Positions 56,192 to 64,000 of a stretch of DNA of 64,000 nucleotides are shown here, one piece after another. The translations under genes were made by a program, and so were the position numbers. The stretch is from Symsagittifera roscoffensis (lineage: Eukaryota; Xenacoelomorpha; Acoela; Convolutidae), in the NCBI RefSeq assembly GCF_963678635.1, contig NC_087068.1, positions 8,624,027 to 8,688,026 on the forward strand. The letters are read 5' to 3'. Within the stretch, counting starts at the first letter, position 1. Each line of letters starts with the position of its first letter. The notes under the pieces were generated by a model that made no database searches, had not been told where the DNA came from, and saw only the letters and a program-made list of their open reading frames with translations.

Positions 56192-59100
56192 TCAATGCTC
56201 CATTTCCTCCTCCTGTGACACTGACTCCGCACTCTCGGTTTCCGTGTCTTGTAGCACGTCATTGACTATCCTGACGCTGTTGGAAGCCGTCCTCCAACAC
56301 TTCTGCTCTTCCACCCTCTGTTTACAGCAAGGTAGGGGATCCACGTTTGATTCTCTGTTTCTACAGAAGCTGTTGTGGAGACACAACGTCACGTTTCTCT
56401 CCAAATCTTCTTTCAGCATCTCTGCCTTCTCATTTCCACTACGCTCGCTCGTCCTGGAAATTCTTTTCACAGCGGTGGTCACTGCATTCCGATGGGTCAC
56501 GAAAGCTCGCTTGAAAGCTCCTGCCCCAATGTCCAGCTGATATTCACTGTACACTCTGCCATGTTTCGACATATGCTTTTTCGCATACTCGTACAACCAT
56601 GCAGTCATGTTAGCTCTGAACCATGGCATCAATCGTTTTCTTGCCCATATCTTCTTCACTTCCATCGGAATGTTTAGAACTTTGCACATTGTCTCAAAAA
56701 GATCTAAATCTTTTAGACAATCTAATTTCTGCAATTGTTCTCTCGTCGGTGCCTCCTGTCTATTATTTTCTCTCAAATGAGCTTCCAGCCATCGTATCGC
56801 CATCATAACTCCCACTATCACTATTGTTATGGGCTGTGATGAATCTGGTAAACCCATGGAGAGCAGCTCTCCAGAGTCCCATATCAACACCAAATTACTA
56901 CGCTTGGGATACCACCAGGTCTGCAGCAAGCAGTGGCAAGGAAACTCGTCATGTGTCAACATGACGCTCCTCCAATTGCGTTTTCCTGAAGCTTCCAGCA
57001 ATGGTTCCACTTCCATCATCACTCGGTGGATTTCATCATTCTCATCTACTGCATTGTAATCTGTGACAGTTGATCCTCTCTGTTTCTGTTTTTCAAAGTC
57101 ACTGAAGTTCCCGCTCACATATCCCATGAACTTCTTTCCTAGTATTGACTCCAACTCCTCTTTGGTTCTCTCTGGAACTGCTGAGAACATCTTACATAGT
57201 AACTCGTAAGACTTTTCAGACATTCTCGCCAATCTCACGCACTTTGGCACTGAGAAAGCTTGATCCACGATCGTTCTTGTACTCTTCACGTCCACAGCCA
57301 CGAAATGTACAGGGTATCTGCTCTTGCACATTGGAGCCAACGTTGAACCCACCAAATATCGTGCTCCTGATGGTCTACAATAAGTTTCGCTGTGTCTGAT
57401 GTTCATCTCCGTTTCGATTGCTTCCCTCCATTTTCCTATATACTTCTGCTCAGTCTGCAGAACTCCTGGGAATACCTCTACGCTGATGGCTGTGACCATC
57501 TCATGTTTCTGTTCTAGATTCAATAGTGACTCTAGAGAACCAAACATGCTGTAGAATCCTAGTGCTGTCACTAGATTCACACCGGTTCCTCCATGGCAAT
57601 CTGCTATCAGTTCCGTTTCCGTTCTTGCTTTCATCACTACATTTCCAAACAATACCGTCAACTGCTTGTGTTGTTTCTCCAGGGTTTTCACACAGTCTAG
57701 ACTTCCACAAACGTGACCCTCTAGTCCACAGACTTCCGCCAGACAGCTACCAGGTTTGACCCAGTCTTCTGGTCCCCAGCCAGGCAACTCCACTCCATCT
57801 TCTCCGTTGCTCTTAGAGGCTGTTGTCATCACATTATATATGATGTTGAGGTCACGCAGGTTACAGTCCACATTCAGTTCCCTCTGTATGTCCTGTGTCG
57901 CCCGTAATATTGAGTCAGCGTTGGGACTAGGACACCACGATGGCTTCATCAATTCCCACACTGCCATCAAGCTCGTTCTCAGTAATTCATCTGAGAATCC
58001 CAACCCAAATTCCACTCTCTTGTCGGATTTTGGTACTGAAGGTGCAGTCACCTCTTCTTCCAAGACCAATCCCAATTTGGCCTGTGGATTGTTAACGCTC
58101 TTAGTCGTCACAATTCTGGACGTCCAGAATCTTAGTAACACCGCCTGCTCATAATCAAAGAAGCAATCACGTATGTCTTCACTCAGGAAAGGATTGTACG
58201 CTATCCCTATGATCCCGGATACATAGCGATATGACTTCTTCTTGATCGGTCCACAGTATTCACTGGATTTCGGCAATGCTCCCATAGATTCTTTAGTGAG
58301 CCTCAACTCCTTGTTTGAGAATCTCCTGATCTCGTCTATCTTTTTCATGGGTTCCAATTCTTCAGGTTCTTTCATGTTCACCCTCATCGGTTTACTTTGC
58401 TGCATATCCAGCATTGCTAGTAAGAACATGGCTTTCGTTCGCTCATCGCCTTCCTTCAACATTTTAACACAAGTGCTTAATGCAGGTACTGAGATCTGCT
58501 CTATCAGGAATCGAATGAAACAGAGAGCGTCTCTCCGCTTTGCACACGCTACTGCTGCTCCCTCCTGGACTATCAGATCCCTCAGATTCGTCATAAGGAA
58601 AACTTTTTCCTCCTTTGATCTCTTCCTTTCTTCCGAATCATATTCTTCGCGAGTCAGTCCCATCATGCACCAGGCGAGCCTGAGTTGTAATTCTGTCCTT
58701 ACGTAAGGTACTGCCACGAGAGCATGTATTCTTGGCGTAGTCCTCATTTCTTCTTCGAAATACCTCAATACTACTGCTTTCCATGGAAGGCTCACTAACT
58801 GCTCGATCGTCTCCGCCTCTACGTCAGACGACGCCAAAGTTCCATACGCCTTCTGCTTGAGGGTGGTGCCTTGCAACATCATTTCCAGATAACCCTCCAT
58901 GGCTTTTTCGTCTTCCAGGGCCACTACATACCCTCTAGCCGAGTTCCGGTATTCCAACATCTCCATGTATCCACCGGTGGGTTCATCTATCGACACTGTC
59001 TCCGACACTGTTAGTCGGTTGTATTCCACTGGTGTCAGTTGTCCTGCAACACTCCCTTTTCCATGATTCATGGGAGATGGTTTGAAGTCCCTCATTTTAC

Positions 59101-62100
59101 TCTCTCCACATTGACTGAGTATTTCCATTTCTAAAGTTGCTCCAGTCAGAGTGCGGTCACTCCTTTTGGATTTATAACCGGTTGACTTTATCCCCGCCAT
59201 GAGAATGGGTGGCACCATCGCTATATCAGTTAATATTCTATCTGTGCCAGACAATTGATAATCACCTTGCCCCAAATCCATGACTTCCTCGACTCGTTTT
59301 CTTTTCGCTGAGTTACCAGCTTTCATCGATATTTCCGAATCCACTTTCGTCTTTCCAATCCTCCTCGGCATCACTCTGCTGCCTAACTTCATTTTCATCG
59401 CATTGATTTTATCAATCACCATTTTCGATCGCATCGTTCCTCTCCTGGTCCTTGACAGGTACACCACCTCTCCTTCATTATCCTGCGGTGTCATCTTGAT
59501 GGGAGAATTCGCTTCACTCTCATCAGTGGCTGAGTCGATCAATAACTCACTCAGTCTCCCTTCACACTCATCAAGCTTGTCAAGTACTTCTCTCATCAAG
59601 GGTTGATTGAGACCTGTTTTGAGAATGGACTGGGTCCCATAGCTCTGAATCACAGTCCAGACTTCTTCCATGAACGCCACTCTGTCCAGCTTACATCCCG
59701 TCCTACTCTCGTGGTCTCTGTGATGTACTTCCCATTCTTCTTCGGGTAGCGTTCCCAAGAAAGGTACTCTGGCTGAGGCCTCTATTCTTCTCCTCCGAGG
59801 TGATTCCATGAGGATTCTCTGATCGTTATTTCTTGTATTGCCAGGAGAGCTGCTCTCCGGCAAATTTCGTTTCATCTCCTCAAAGGCTGACGGAGGTTCC
59901 AGTGTCGAGATGCCTTCATCCGCTGGCTCAGTCGTTTCCAACGTGTCTGCATTATTCTCAAGATCACTGAAGATATTGAAATCCAGGCTGGATGTTCCTC
60001 CTGTCGATGCCCTGTCGTCCTCCCCACCAGCTTGATCTTGTTGCATGGGTTCTTCAGTCTGACGGTTTCCACCCTGTCCGTCATCTCCTTCTGACTTGTC
60101 CCTATTCGAGTTCGATGGTCCTTGTTTGTCATTGTCAGCTTCTTCCTGGAATCTCGGTATGAGCAATGTACCGGCTGATTTATCTTCCTCTTCTCCATGG
60201 ACCACTTTGATGTCTTCGCAGCCGAAGGGTGCTAGGAAAATTCTCGTCTGCAATATTCCCGCAACTTTCATCTCTTTTCTCACACTGGTCAGGATTACTG
60301 AGGCTTCAGGCAATTCAGTCCTGCCTCTCATCCTCATTGGAGCTAAGCCTAGTCCCCTCCATTCCTCATCAAATCCTTCAGGCTTGGGAGTAGCAGCGTT
60401 GCTTATTCGCCTTCTCGTCGCTTGATCCGTGTACGCAAATCGTGTGTACTGTAACACGGCGGCATTTCTCCCCACGAAGTATGGATCCATCGTCGCCGAG
60501 AAATTCCCTACTCTCCTTTCATTGGTTTCGAATGCTCTCAACCTAGGAGTTTGTACTACGGAGACTGCTCCGAGCAACATCCTTCTTATCAGAGGGAATT
60601 CAGGGATTGCTTCGGGTAGCTTCTTGTAATCGCCCCAGTCCTTCGTCTCTTCTCTCACCTTGTGATACGCTGCTGTGAGACGAGGCACTCTGGTCATTTC
60701 GCCATTCGTTTTGTCATAGGGCCTCAGATTCCAAAGCTTTGGAAACACCTCGATGTGCCCTCTTTCTACTTCTCCCATGCGGTCACAGAAGTGATCGTCA
60801 AAATTGATGACTGTCATCTCTGGCTCCGATATTTTCGCAAATAACAGATCTTCACTCATGAGCTCTCGCAATGCGCGCTGCTCACACCAGTTCAGTGTAC
60901 TACCGTCCACTGCCGATATGAGGTTCAGGTGCAACACCGACCTCCTATATGCTTCCACTTTAACGTCAGGGAACGCAAAGGTGACTGCTGGTCCATAGAT
61001 CACTGTCACGAACTCCGTGACTCCTCTGATCAGTGCCAAGGGATCGATTCTCATAGCTAAGCTCAAATCTGTTAACAGCGGCATGCCTCCAACATGTCGT
61101 CTAACATCTTCCTCTCTTTCAATTGTCTCGTCTTCTCCGGTTCCAAAGCGATTTTGCTGCAAGAGATACTGGATAAGAGTGTGTCTCAGGTCTCTTATTT
61201 TGTTCCACGAGTCTGTGGATTTCTTCATATCCAGATTCCTCACTCTCTCTTTCATCTGCTCTGGACAACGTGCCAGTTTCATCAGCCCTCCCAAGTTTCC
61301 GTGGGTTATTGCGATCAATGTCAAAAGTCCATCTAGTCGCAGGTTCTGTATTCCATCCGTAAGCAGTATCACCGGTCCTTTCACGAAATTCTCCGCTCCA
61401 AATGTCACAAACAGGGCTATTAATTCCACTATCGATACTTTCACTACCACTTGGAGGAATTCCTTTATCAAGTAGTGCGAGACTTTCGAGTAGACTTTTG
61501 CCAAGAAGGACGCGGTCCATCTGGCTCCCAACCCTTCTAGCATGCTGTCTGTCCTTTCAAATCCCTCCTGTCCTTTCACTTCCTGGGTCCAGAAGGTTTC
61601 CAGAGTAATCTGACACATTCTGTTCACGAACTCAGCTGTCTTTTCTCCGGCATTTTCCGCCAGGTTCACCTCCTTCAACAAGTAGGCGTATATCTTAGTG
61701 ATCATTACTGGGCCTTGCTGAAAAGCATCTGCACCCAATGCCGCTACTCTCGGATTCAGGTGTAGCCACTGGTTTGCTTCCGGCTTGGTTCTCAGCACCA
61801 TCGCTTCCAGATGAGCTCTCGTCTCCAGTGAATTCTTTCTTCTCGTGTCTTCACTCGCCACTTCCATTGCTCGGAACCACAAGTCGTTGGACATTGCCGT
61901 AATCACTCGATGGTCGTCATCTATTCCTGGTTTCAGTTTGAGTTGCCGACTGAAGTTGGACAGTTCCAACCCCAGCACTTCGTCCAACACCAACATGTGT
62001 AGCGCGTGGTCCTTGAACCCTCTCATCGCGTTTGAGATATCTGACCATACTGCAGGCAGTTCAGCCTTAAGTGGCCTCAGGTTCTCCATTTCTATCATGC

Positions 62101-64000
62101 GATTCGGGGCTGATATGATCACATCATATTTTCCCTCCGAAAGTAAGGCTACCATTGCATACACAAATTTCAGTCCATCCGGGAGATATGCATATCCCGG
62201 AGACAACGCAAATACTACTCTCAACGTCACTTTGTTGAATGTTCCCTCCTTTGTCGCGTCCACCACTTCACCCATTGATTCCAGGATGTCTTTTATCGCG
62301 GGCCATACTGCGTTTTCTGCTGTTGCAGGATCTCTGAGCCTGCTCAGAAAACCTCTACTGTGTAGATGGTCATTGATGCCAGCAAACACAATCGTTATCG
62401 GGTTCATTTCTGTCTGCCTTTGTACCCCTATAGCCAATGACACTGATTGCAATAGGTCTAGGTCAACTGCGGCCAGCATTATGACGTCCGGCCAAAACAA
62501 AGACTTAGAGGTGTACACGAACTCTGAATTCGCTACTACCATGATCTTGGCCTTTCTCATTTCTGCTTTGTCGTAGGCGGCGAAGATGCTCTCATCTTTC
62601 TTTATTGCTGTCAATCCGCCATATCTCTGGGCATCACCATCTTGGTTCACTTGTTTTGGGTATACTCTCTCCTTCACATGACTAGGTGGTGTCGTCAGTT
62701 GCCTGAATATCTTCACGTGTTGTCCAATTGGCGCTCTCGCCGTCAGGAATCTTCCTGGCCTTTCCTCACGATTCCTCTCCTCATGGTTCAATCTGACATC
62801 CTGCAACGGTCTTGCATTCACAGGTCCCATTGTGTTATTGGAGGGCAGTCCTTCCAAGTCAGCAAATCTTAAGGCTGTCGTGGAGCTGAAATTTATGCTA
62901 GCGGCTATCAACCAGTCTACGCCGGTTATTGAGTATAATCTGCTGACGGATAGCGTCGCTCCATTTAGCATCCTCCTTGCATCTTCGATGAAGCTTACTT
63001 TCTGCAGGTCCAGCTTCATCAGTTCTTCTTTGTATATGTGCCAGGGAGACGGCATGGGTCTAGACCATAACAATGAGCCTCTGTTCGGTCTCTCTTCTCG
63101 ACTGCTACTCGTTGTCTCCGATCTAGTGTCTGATCTGGACGTGCCTGCTACTCCTTCGTTTGGTTGGTTGACGGGTCCTATCCTTCTCCTAGGATGAATT
63201 GTCCTCCTCGTCGGTGCTTCTCCCAACCGATCCTGCACGTCAGTTCTTCGACCTGATTCGCTGGAGCTTTGTTGCCGGTAATTTATTGCGGCTGGGACTG
63301 TACCCAAACGCGTTTCCAGGTTAGGAGGCACAAAGGTAGTGATCACCGTATCATTCACCGTTCCCTCTTCCTTCAGTACTCCTGTGTCAGAGAGTTCTGC
63401 TTCTAACTCGTCCAACCGTTCTTGGAAGACTCGATTCAACCAAGCTTGTCCCTCGATTGTGTCAAAGTGGATGCCATCCGAAGTCAGTCTGGCTTGCTCC
63501 ATGGCTCTCAATTCGTGTTCAATGTCCATAAGGATCATTCTTCCGGCATTTCGATTTGCTAGGTTTCTTATGATGTTGTTCCATCTCATGACTCCCTCGT
63601 TGTGCCTTCTTCCTGATGCTGTCAGGTTTCCTGCTTTCATTGGCACCGTGCAAACGGTCAGTACCGCGCAACTGAACTTCTGCCAGAGAGTGGTGAACAA
63701 ACACACCATCATTGATTCCCACTGTGCTTCCTGCTCGTCTGATCCTCTGGAGATATCATTCGTCCCAACTAATATCATCACACTGGGTATCCTCCCGGGA
63801 TTCATCAGCTCCACCATCCGGTATAATTGGGCAATTGTCGCGCCTCCAAAGGCCATCACCGTGGTGACCCATGAGGTCCTCAAATTCGTTAGCACTCGGA
63901 CTAAGCTGTCTCCCAATATCAGGTGAGATGTCCCGAGTGGTGGTTGCTGCAGGTTCACAGCCGGGCTCCAGGTAGCTCGATTGAAGCAGACTCTCGGATC
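56192..64000 (-). CDS. Giant SGNH-hydrolase-containing protein, N-terminus beyond window
   Basis: One intronless frame, TGA at 56192-56194, open through the window's right edge: 2,588 codons from a GTG at 63956-63958 plus at least 14 more upstream, so that GTG is not a real start. Counting from the GTG, residues 12-190 are a full SGNH/GDSL esterase domain: GDS (16-18), GG (38-39), GTND (65-68) and DGIH (161-164). These supply the Ser, Gly, Asn and His/Asp of the family. Around residues 480-700 a second block has FAGINDHLHSRG and DDDH, an SGNH-like layout with a degenerate first block. Residues about 1258-1375 are an acidic Ser/Gln/Gly-rich linker. The remaining about 1,200 residues are helical/globular with no polymerase, integrase or helicase motif I can see. 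G+C content is clearly higher than in flanking DNA. It could be a mobile-element or captured protein; the true role is unknown. Confidence 0.75.
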   Translation of the reverse strand, partial: DPRVCFNRATWSPAVNLQQPPLGTSHLILGDSLVRVLTNLRTSWVTTVMAFGGATIAQLYRMVELMNPGRIPSVMILVGTNDISRGSDEQEAQWESMMVCLFTTLWQKFSCAVLTVCTVPMKAGNLTASGRRHNEGVMRWNNIIRNLANRNAGRMILMDIEHELRAMEQARLTSDGIHFDTIEGQAWLNRVFQERLDELEAELSDTGVLKEEGTVNDTVITTFVPPNLETRLGTVPAAINYRQQSSSESGRRTDVQDRLGEAPTRRTIHPRRRIGPVNQPNEGVAGTSRSDTRSETTSSSREERPNRGSLLWSRPMPSPWHIYKEELMKLDLQKVSFIEDARRMLNGATLSVSRLYSITGVDWLIAASINFSSTTALRFADLEGLPSNNTMGPVNARPLQDVRLNHEERNREERPGRFLTARAPIGQHVKIFRQLTTPPSHVKERVYPKQVNQDGDAQRYGGLTAIKKDESIFAAYDKAEMRKAKIMVVANSEFVYTSKSLFWPDVIMLAAVDLDLLQSVSLAIGVQRQTEMNPITIVFAGINDHLHSRGFLSRLRDPATAENAVWPAIKDILESMGEVVDATKEGTFNKVTLRVVFALSPGYAYLPDGLKFVYAMVALLSEGKYDVIISAPNRMIEMENLRPLKAELPAVWSDISNAMRGFKDHALHMLVLDEVLGLELSNFSRQLKLKPGIDDDHRVITAMSNDLWFRAMEVASEDTRRKNSLETRAHLEAMVLRTKPEANQWLHLNPRVAALGADAFQQGPVMITKIYAYLLKEVNLAENAGEKTAEFVNRMCQITLETFWTQEVKGQEGFERTDSMLEGLGARWTASFLAKVYSKVSHYLIKEFLQVVVKVSIVELIALFVTFGAENFVKGPVILLTDGIQNLRLDGLLTLIAITHGNLGGLMKLARCPEQMKERVRNLDMKKSTDSWNKIRDLRHTLIQYLLQQNRFGTGEDETIEREEDVRRHVGGMPLLTDLSLAMRIDPLALIRGVTEFVTVIYGPAVTFAFPDVKVEAYRRSVLHLNLISAVDGSTLNWCEQRALRELMSEDLLFAKISEPEMTVINFDDHFCDRMGEVERGHIEVFPKLWNLRPYDKTNGEMTRVPRLTAAYHKVREETKDWGDYKKLPEAIPEFPLIRRMLLGAVSVVQTPRLRAFETNERRVGNFSATMDPYFVGRNAAVLQYTRFAYTDQATRRRISNAATPKPEGFDEEWRGLGLAPMRMRGRTELPEASVILTSVRKEMKVAGILQTRIFLAPFGCEDIKVVHGEEEDKSAGTLLIPRFQEEADNDKQGPSNSNRDKSEGDDGQGGNRQTEEPMQQDQAGGEDDRASTGGTSSLDFNIFSDLENNADTLETTEPADEGISTLEPPSAFEEMKRNLPESSSPGNTRNNDQRILMESPRRRRIEASARVPFLGTLPEEEWEVHHRDHESRTGCKLDRVAFMEEVWTVIQSYGTQSILKTGLNQPLMREVLDKLDECEGRLSELLIDSATDESEANSPIKMTPQDNEGEVVYLSRTRRGTMRSKMVIDKINAMKMKLGSRVMPRRIGKTKVDSEISMKAGNSAKRKRVEEVMDLGQGDYQLSGTDRILTDIAMVPPILMAGIKSTGYKSKRSDRTLTGATLEMEILSQCGESKMRDFKPSPMNHGKGSVAGQLTPVEYNRLTVSETVSIDEPTGGYMEMLEYRNSARGYVVALEDEKAMEGYLEMMLQGTTLKQKAYGTLASSDVEAETIEQLVSLPWKAVVLRYFEEEMRTTPRIHALVAVPYVRTELQLRLAWCMMGLTREEYDSEERKRSKEEKVFLMTNLRDLIVQEGAAVACAKRRDALCFIRFLIEQISVPALSTCVKMLKEGDERTKAMFLLAMLDMQQSKPMRVNMKEPEELEPMKKIDEIRRFSNKELRLTKESMGALPKSSEYCGPIKKKSYRYVSGIIGIAYNPFLSEDIRDCFFDYEQAVLLRFWTSRIVTTKSVNNPQAKLGLVLEEEVTAPSVPKSDKRVEFGLGFSDELLRTSLMAVWELMKPSWCPSPNADSILRATQDIQRELNVDCNLRDLNIIYNVMTTASKSNGEDGVELPGWGPEDWVKPGSCLAEVCGLEGHVCGSLDCVKTLEKQHKQLTVLFGNVVMKARTETELIADCHGGTGVNLVTALGFYSMFGSLESLLNLEQKHEMVTAISVEVFPGVLQTEQKYIGKWREAIETEMNIRHSETYCRPSGARYLVGSTLAPMCKSRYPVHFVAVDVKSTRTIVDQAFSVPKCVRLARMSEKSYELLCKMFSAVPERTKEELESILGKKFMGYVSGNFSDFEKQKQRGSTVTDYNAVDENDEIHRVMMEVEPLLEASGKRNWRSVMLTHDEFPCHCLLQTWWYPKRSNLVLIWDSGELLSMGLPDSSQPITIVIVGVMMAIRWLEAHLRENNRQEAPTREQLQKLDCLKDLDLFETMCKVLNIPMEVKKIWARKRLMPWFRANMTAWLYEYAKKHMSKHGRVYSEYQLDIGAGAFKRAFVTHRNAVTTAVKRISRTSERSGNEKAEMLKEDLERNVTLCLHNSFCRNRESNVDPLPCCKQRVEEQKCWRTASNSVRIVNDVLQDTETESAESVSQEEEMEH

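Noticed and set aside
56163..63926. Many plus-strand frames of 60-240 codons opposite the giant ORF.
   Set aside because: They are antisense shadows of one long minus-strand frame with an SGNH domain; none has a domain of its own.

Overview
This window looks like nuclear DNA of an animal, probably an invertebrate. It is A+T-rich, dominated by transposable elements, and carries protein-coding exons with ordinary GT-AG introns and pyrimidine-rich 3' splice sites. I cannot name the phylum. No bacterial operons, rRNA or CRISPR arrays are visible.

Host genes. (1) At 2207-6013 (+) are the last two exons of a gene for an SF1/UvrD-like NTPase followed by ankyrin-like helices, broadly like TRANK1-type proteins. 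The 1.8-kb intron is phase 1 and joins both exons exactly in frame; earlier exons lie left of the window. (2) At 50041-53488 (+) are two short exons that no long ORF reveals: a signal-peptide exon and a 169-bp exon. They join in phase and resemble the N-terminal extracellular domain of a nicotinic-type Cys-loop receptor. Its later exons must lie beyond the window. (3) At 56192-64000 (-) is one uninterrupted, G+C-rich reading frame of more than 2,588 codons that runs off the right edge. It opens with a complete SGNH/GDSL hydrolase motif set and has a second degenerate SGNH-like block further in; the rest I do not recognise.

Mobile DNA. Several non-autonomous repeats share a start (TTGTTCCGACTTTCG), an inverted copy of it near the end (AGTCGGAAC) and a terminal hairpin (AGGGC-TTT-GCCCT). 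This layout fits Helentron-associated HINEs. Copies lie at 3.4, 5.1, 6.1, 7.1-8.1, 11.7, 43.9-44.2, 51.6 and 53.6 kb. At 12.36-18.96 kb is a badly decayed Ty3/gypsy retrotransposon (LTR, PBS, Gag, PR, RT, RNase H, IN, PPT, truncated 3' LTR). It seems to sit inside the remains of a minus-strand retroelement spanning about 12.2-23.3 kb. That area also holds a palindromic AAACCGCTC array, a 181-bp tandem duplication and a (CT)n tract.

The largest unit is an 18.6-kb Ty3/gypsy-like element at 24414-43053. Gag and Pol occupy one frame broken by a few stops and two compensating frameshifts. Downstream come two tiny membrane ORFs, a Pro/Ser/Thr/Gln-rich frame without ATG, an envelope-like glycoprotein and a 534-aa ORF of unknown function. 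Successive downstream ORFs abut or overlap, twice through an ATGA stop/start overlap. The 5' end is a 46-bp inverted-repeat hairpin that the 3' end only half preserves. This extended accessory gene set and the giant SGNH protein are the most novel-looking features.
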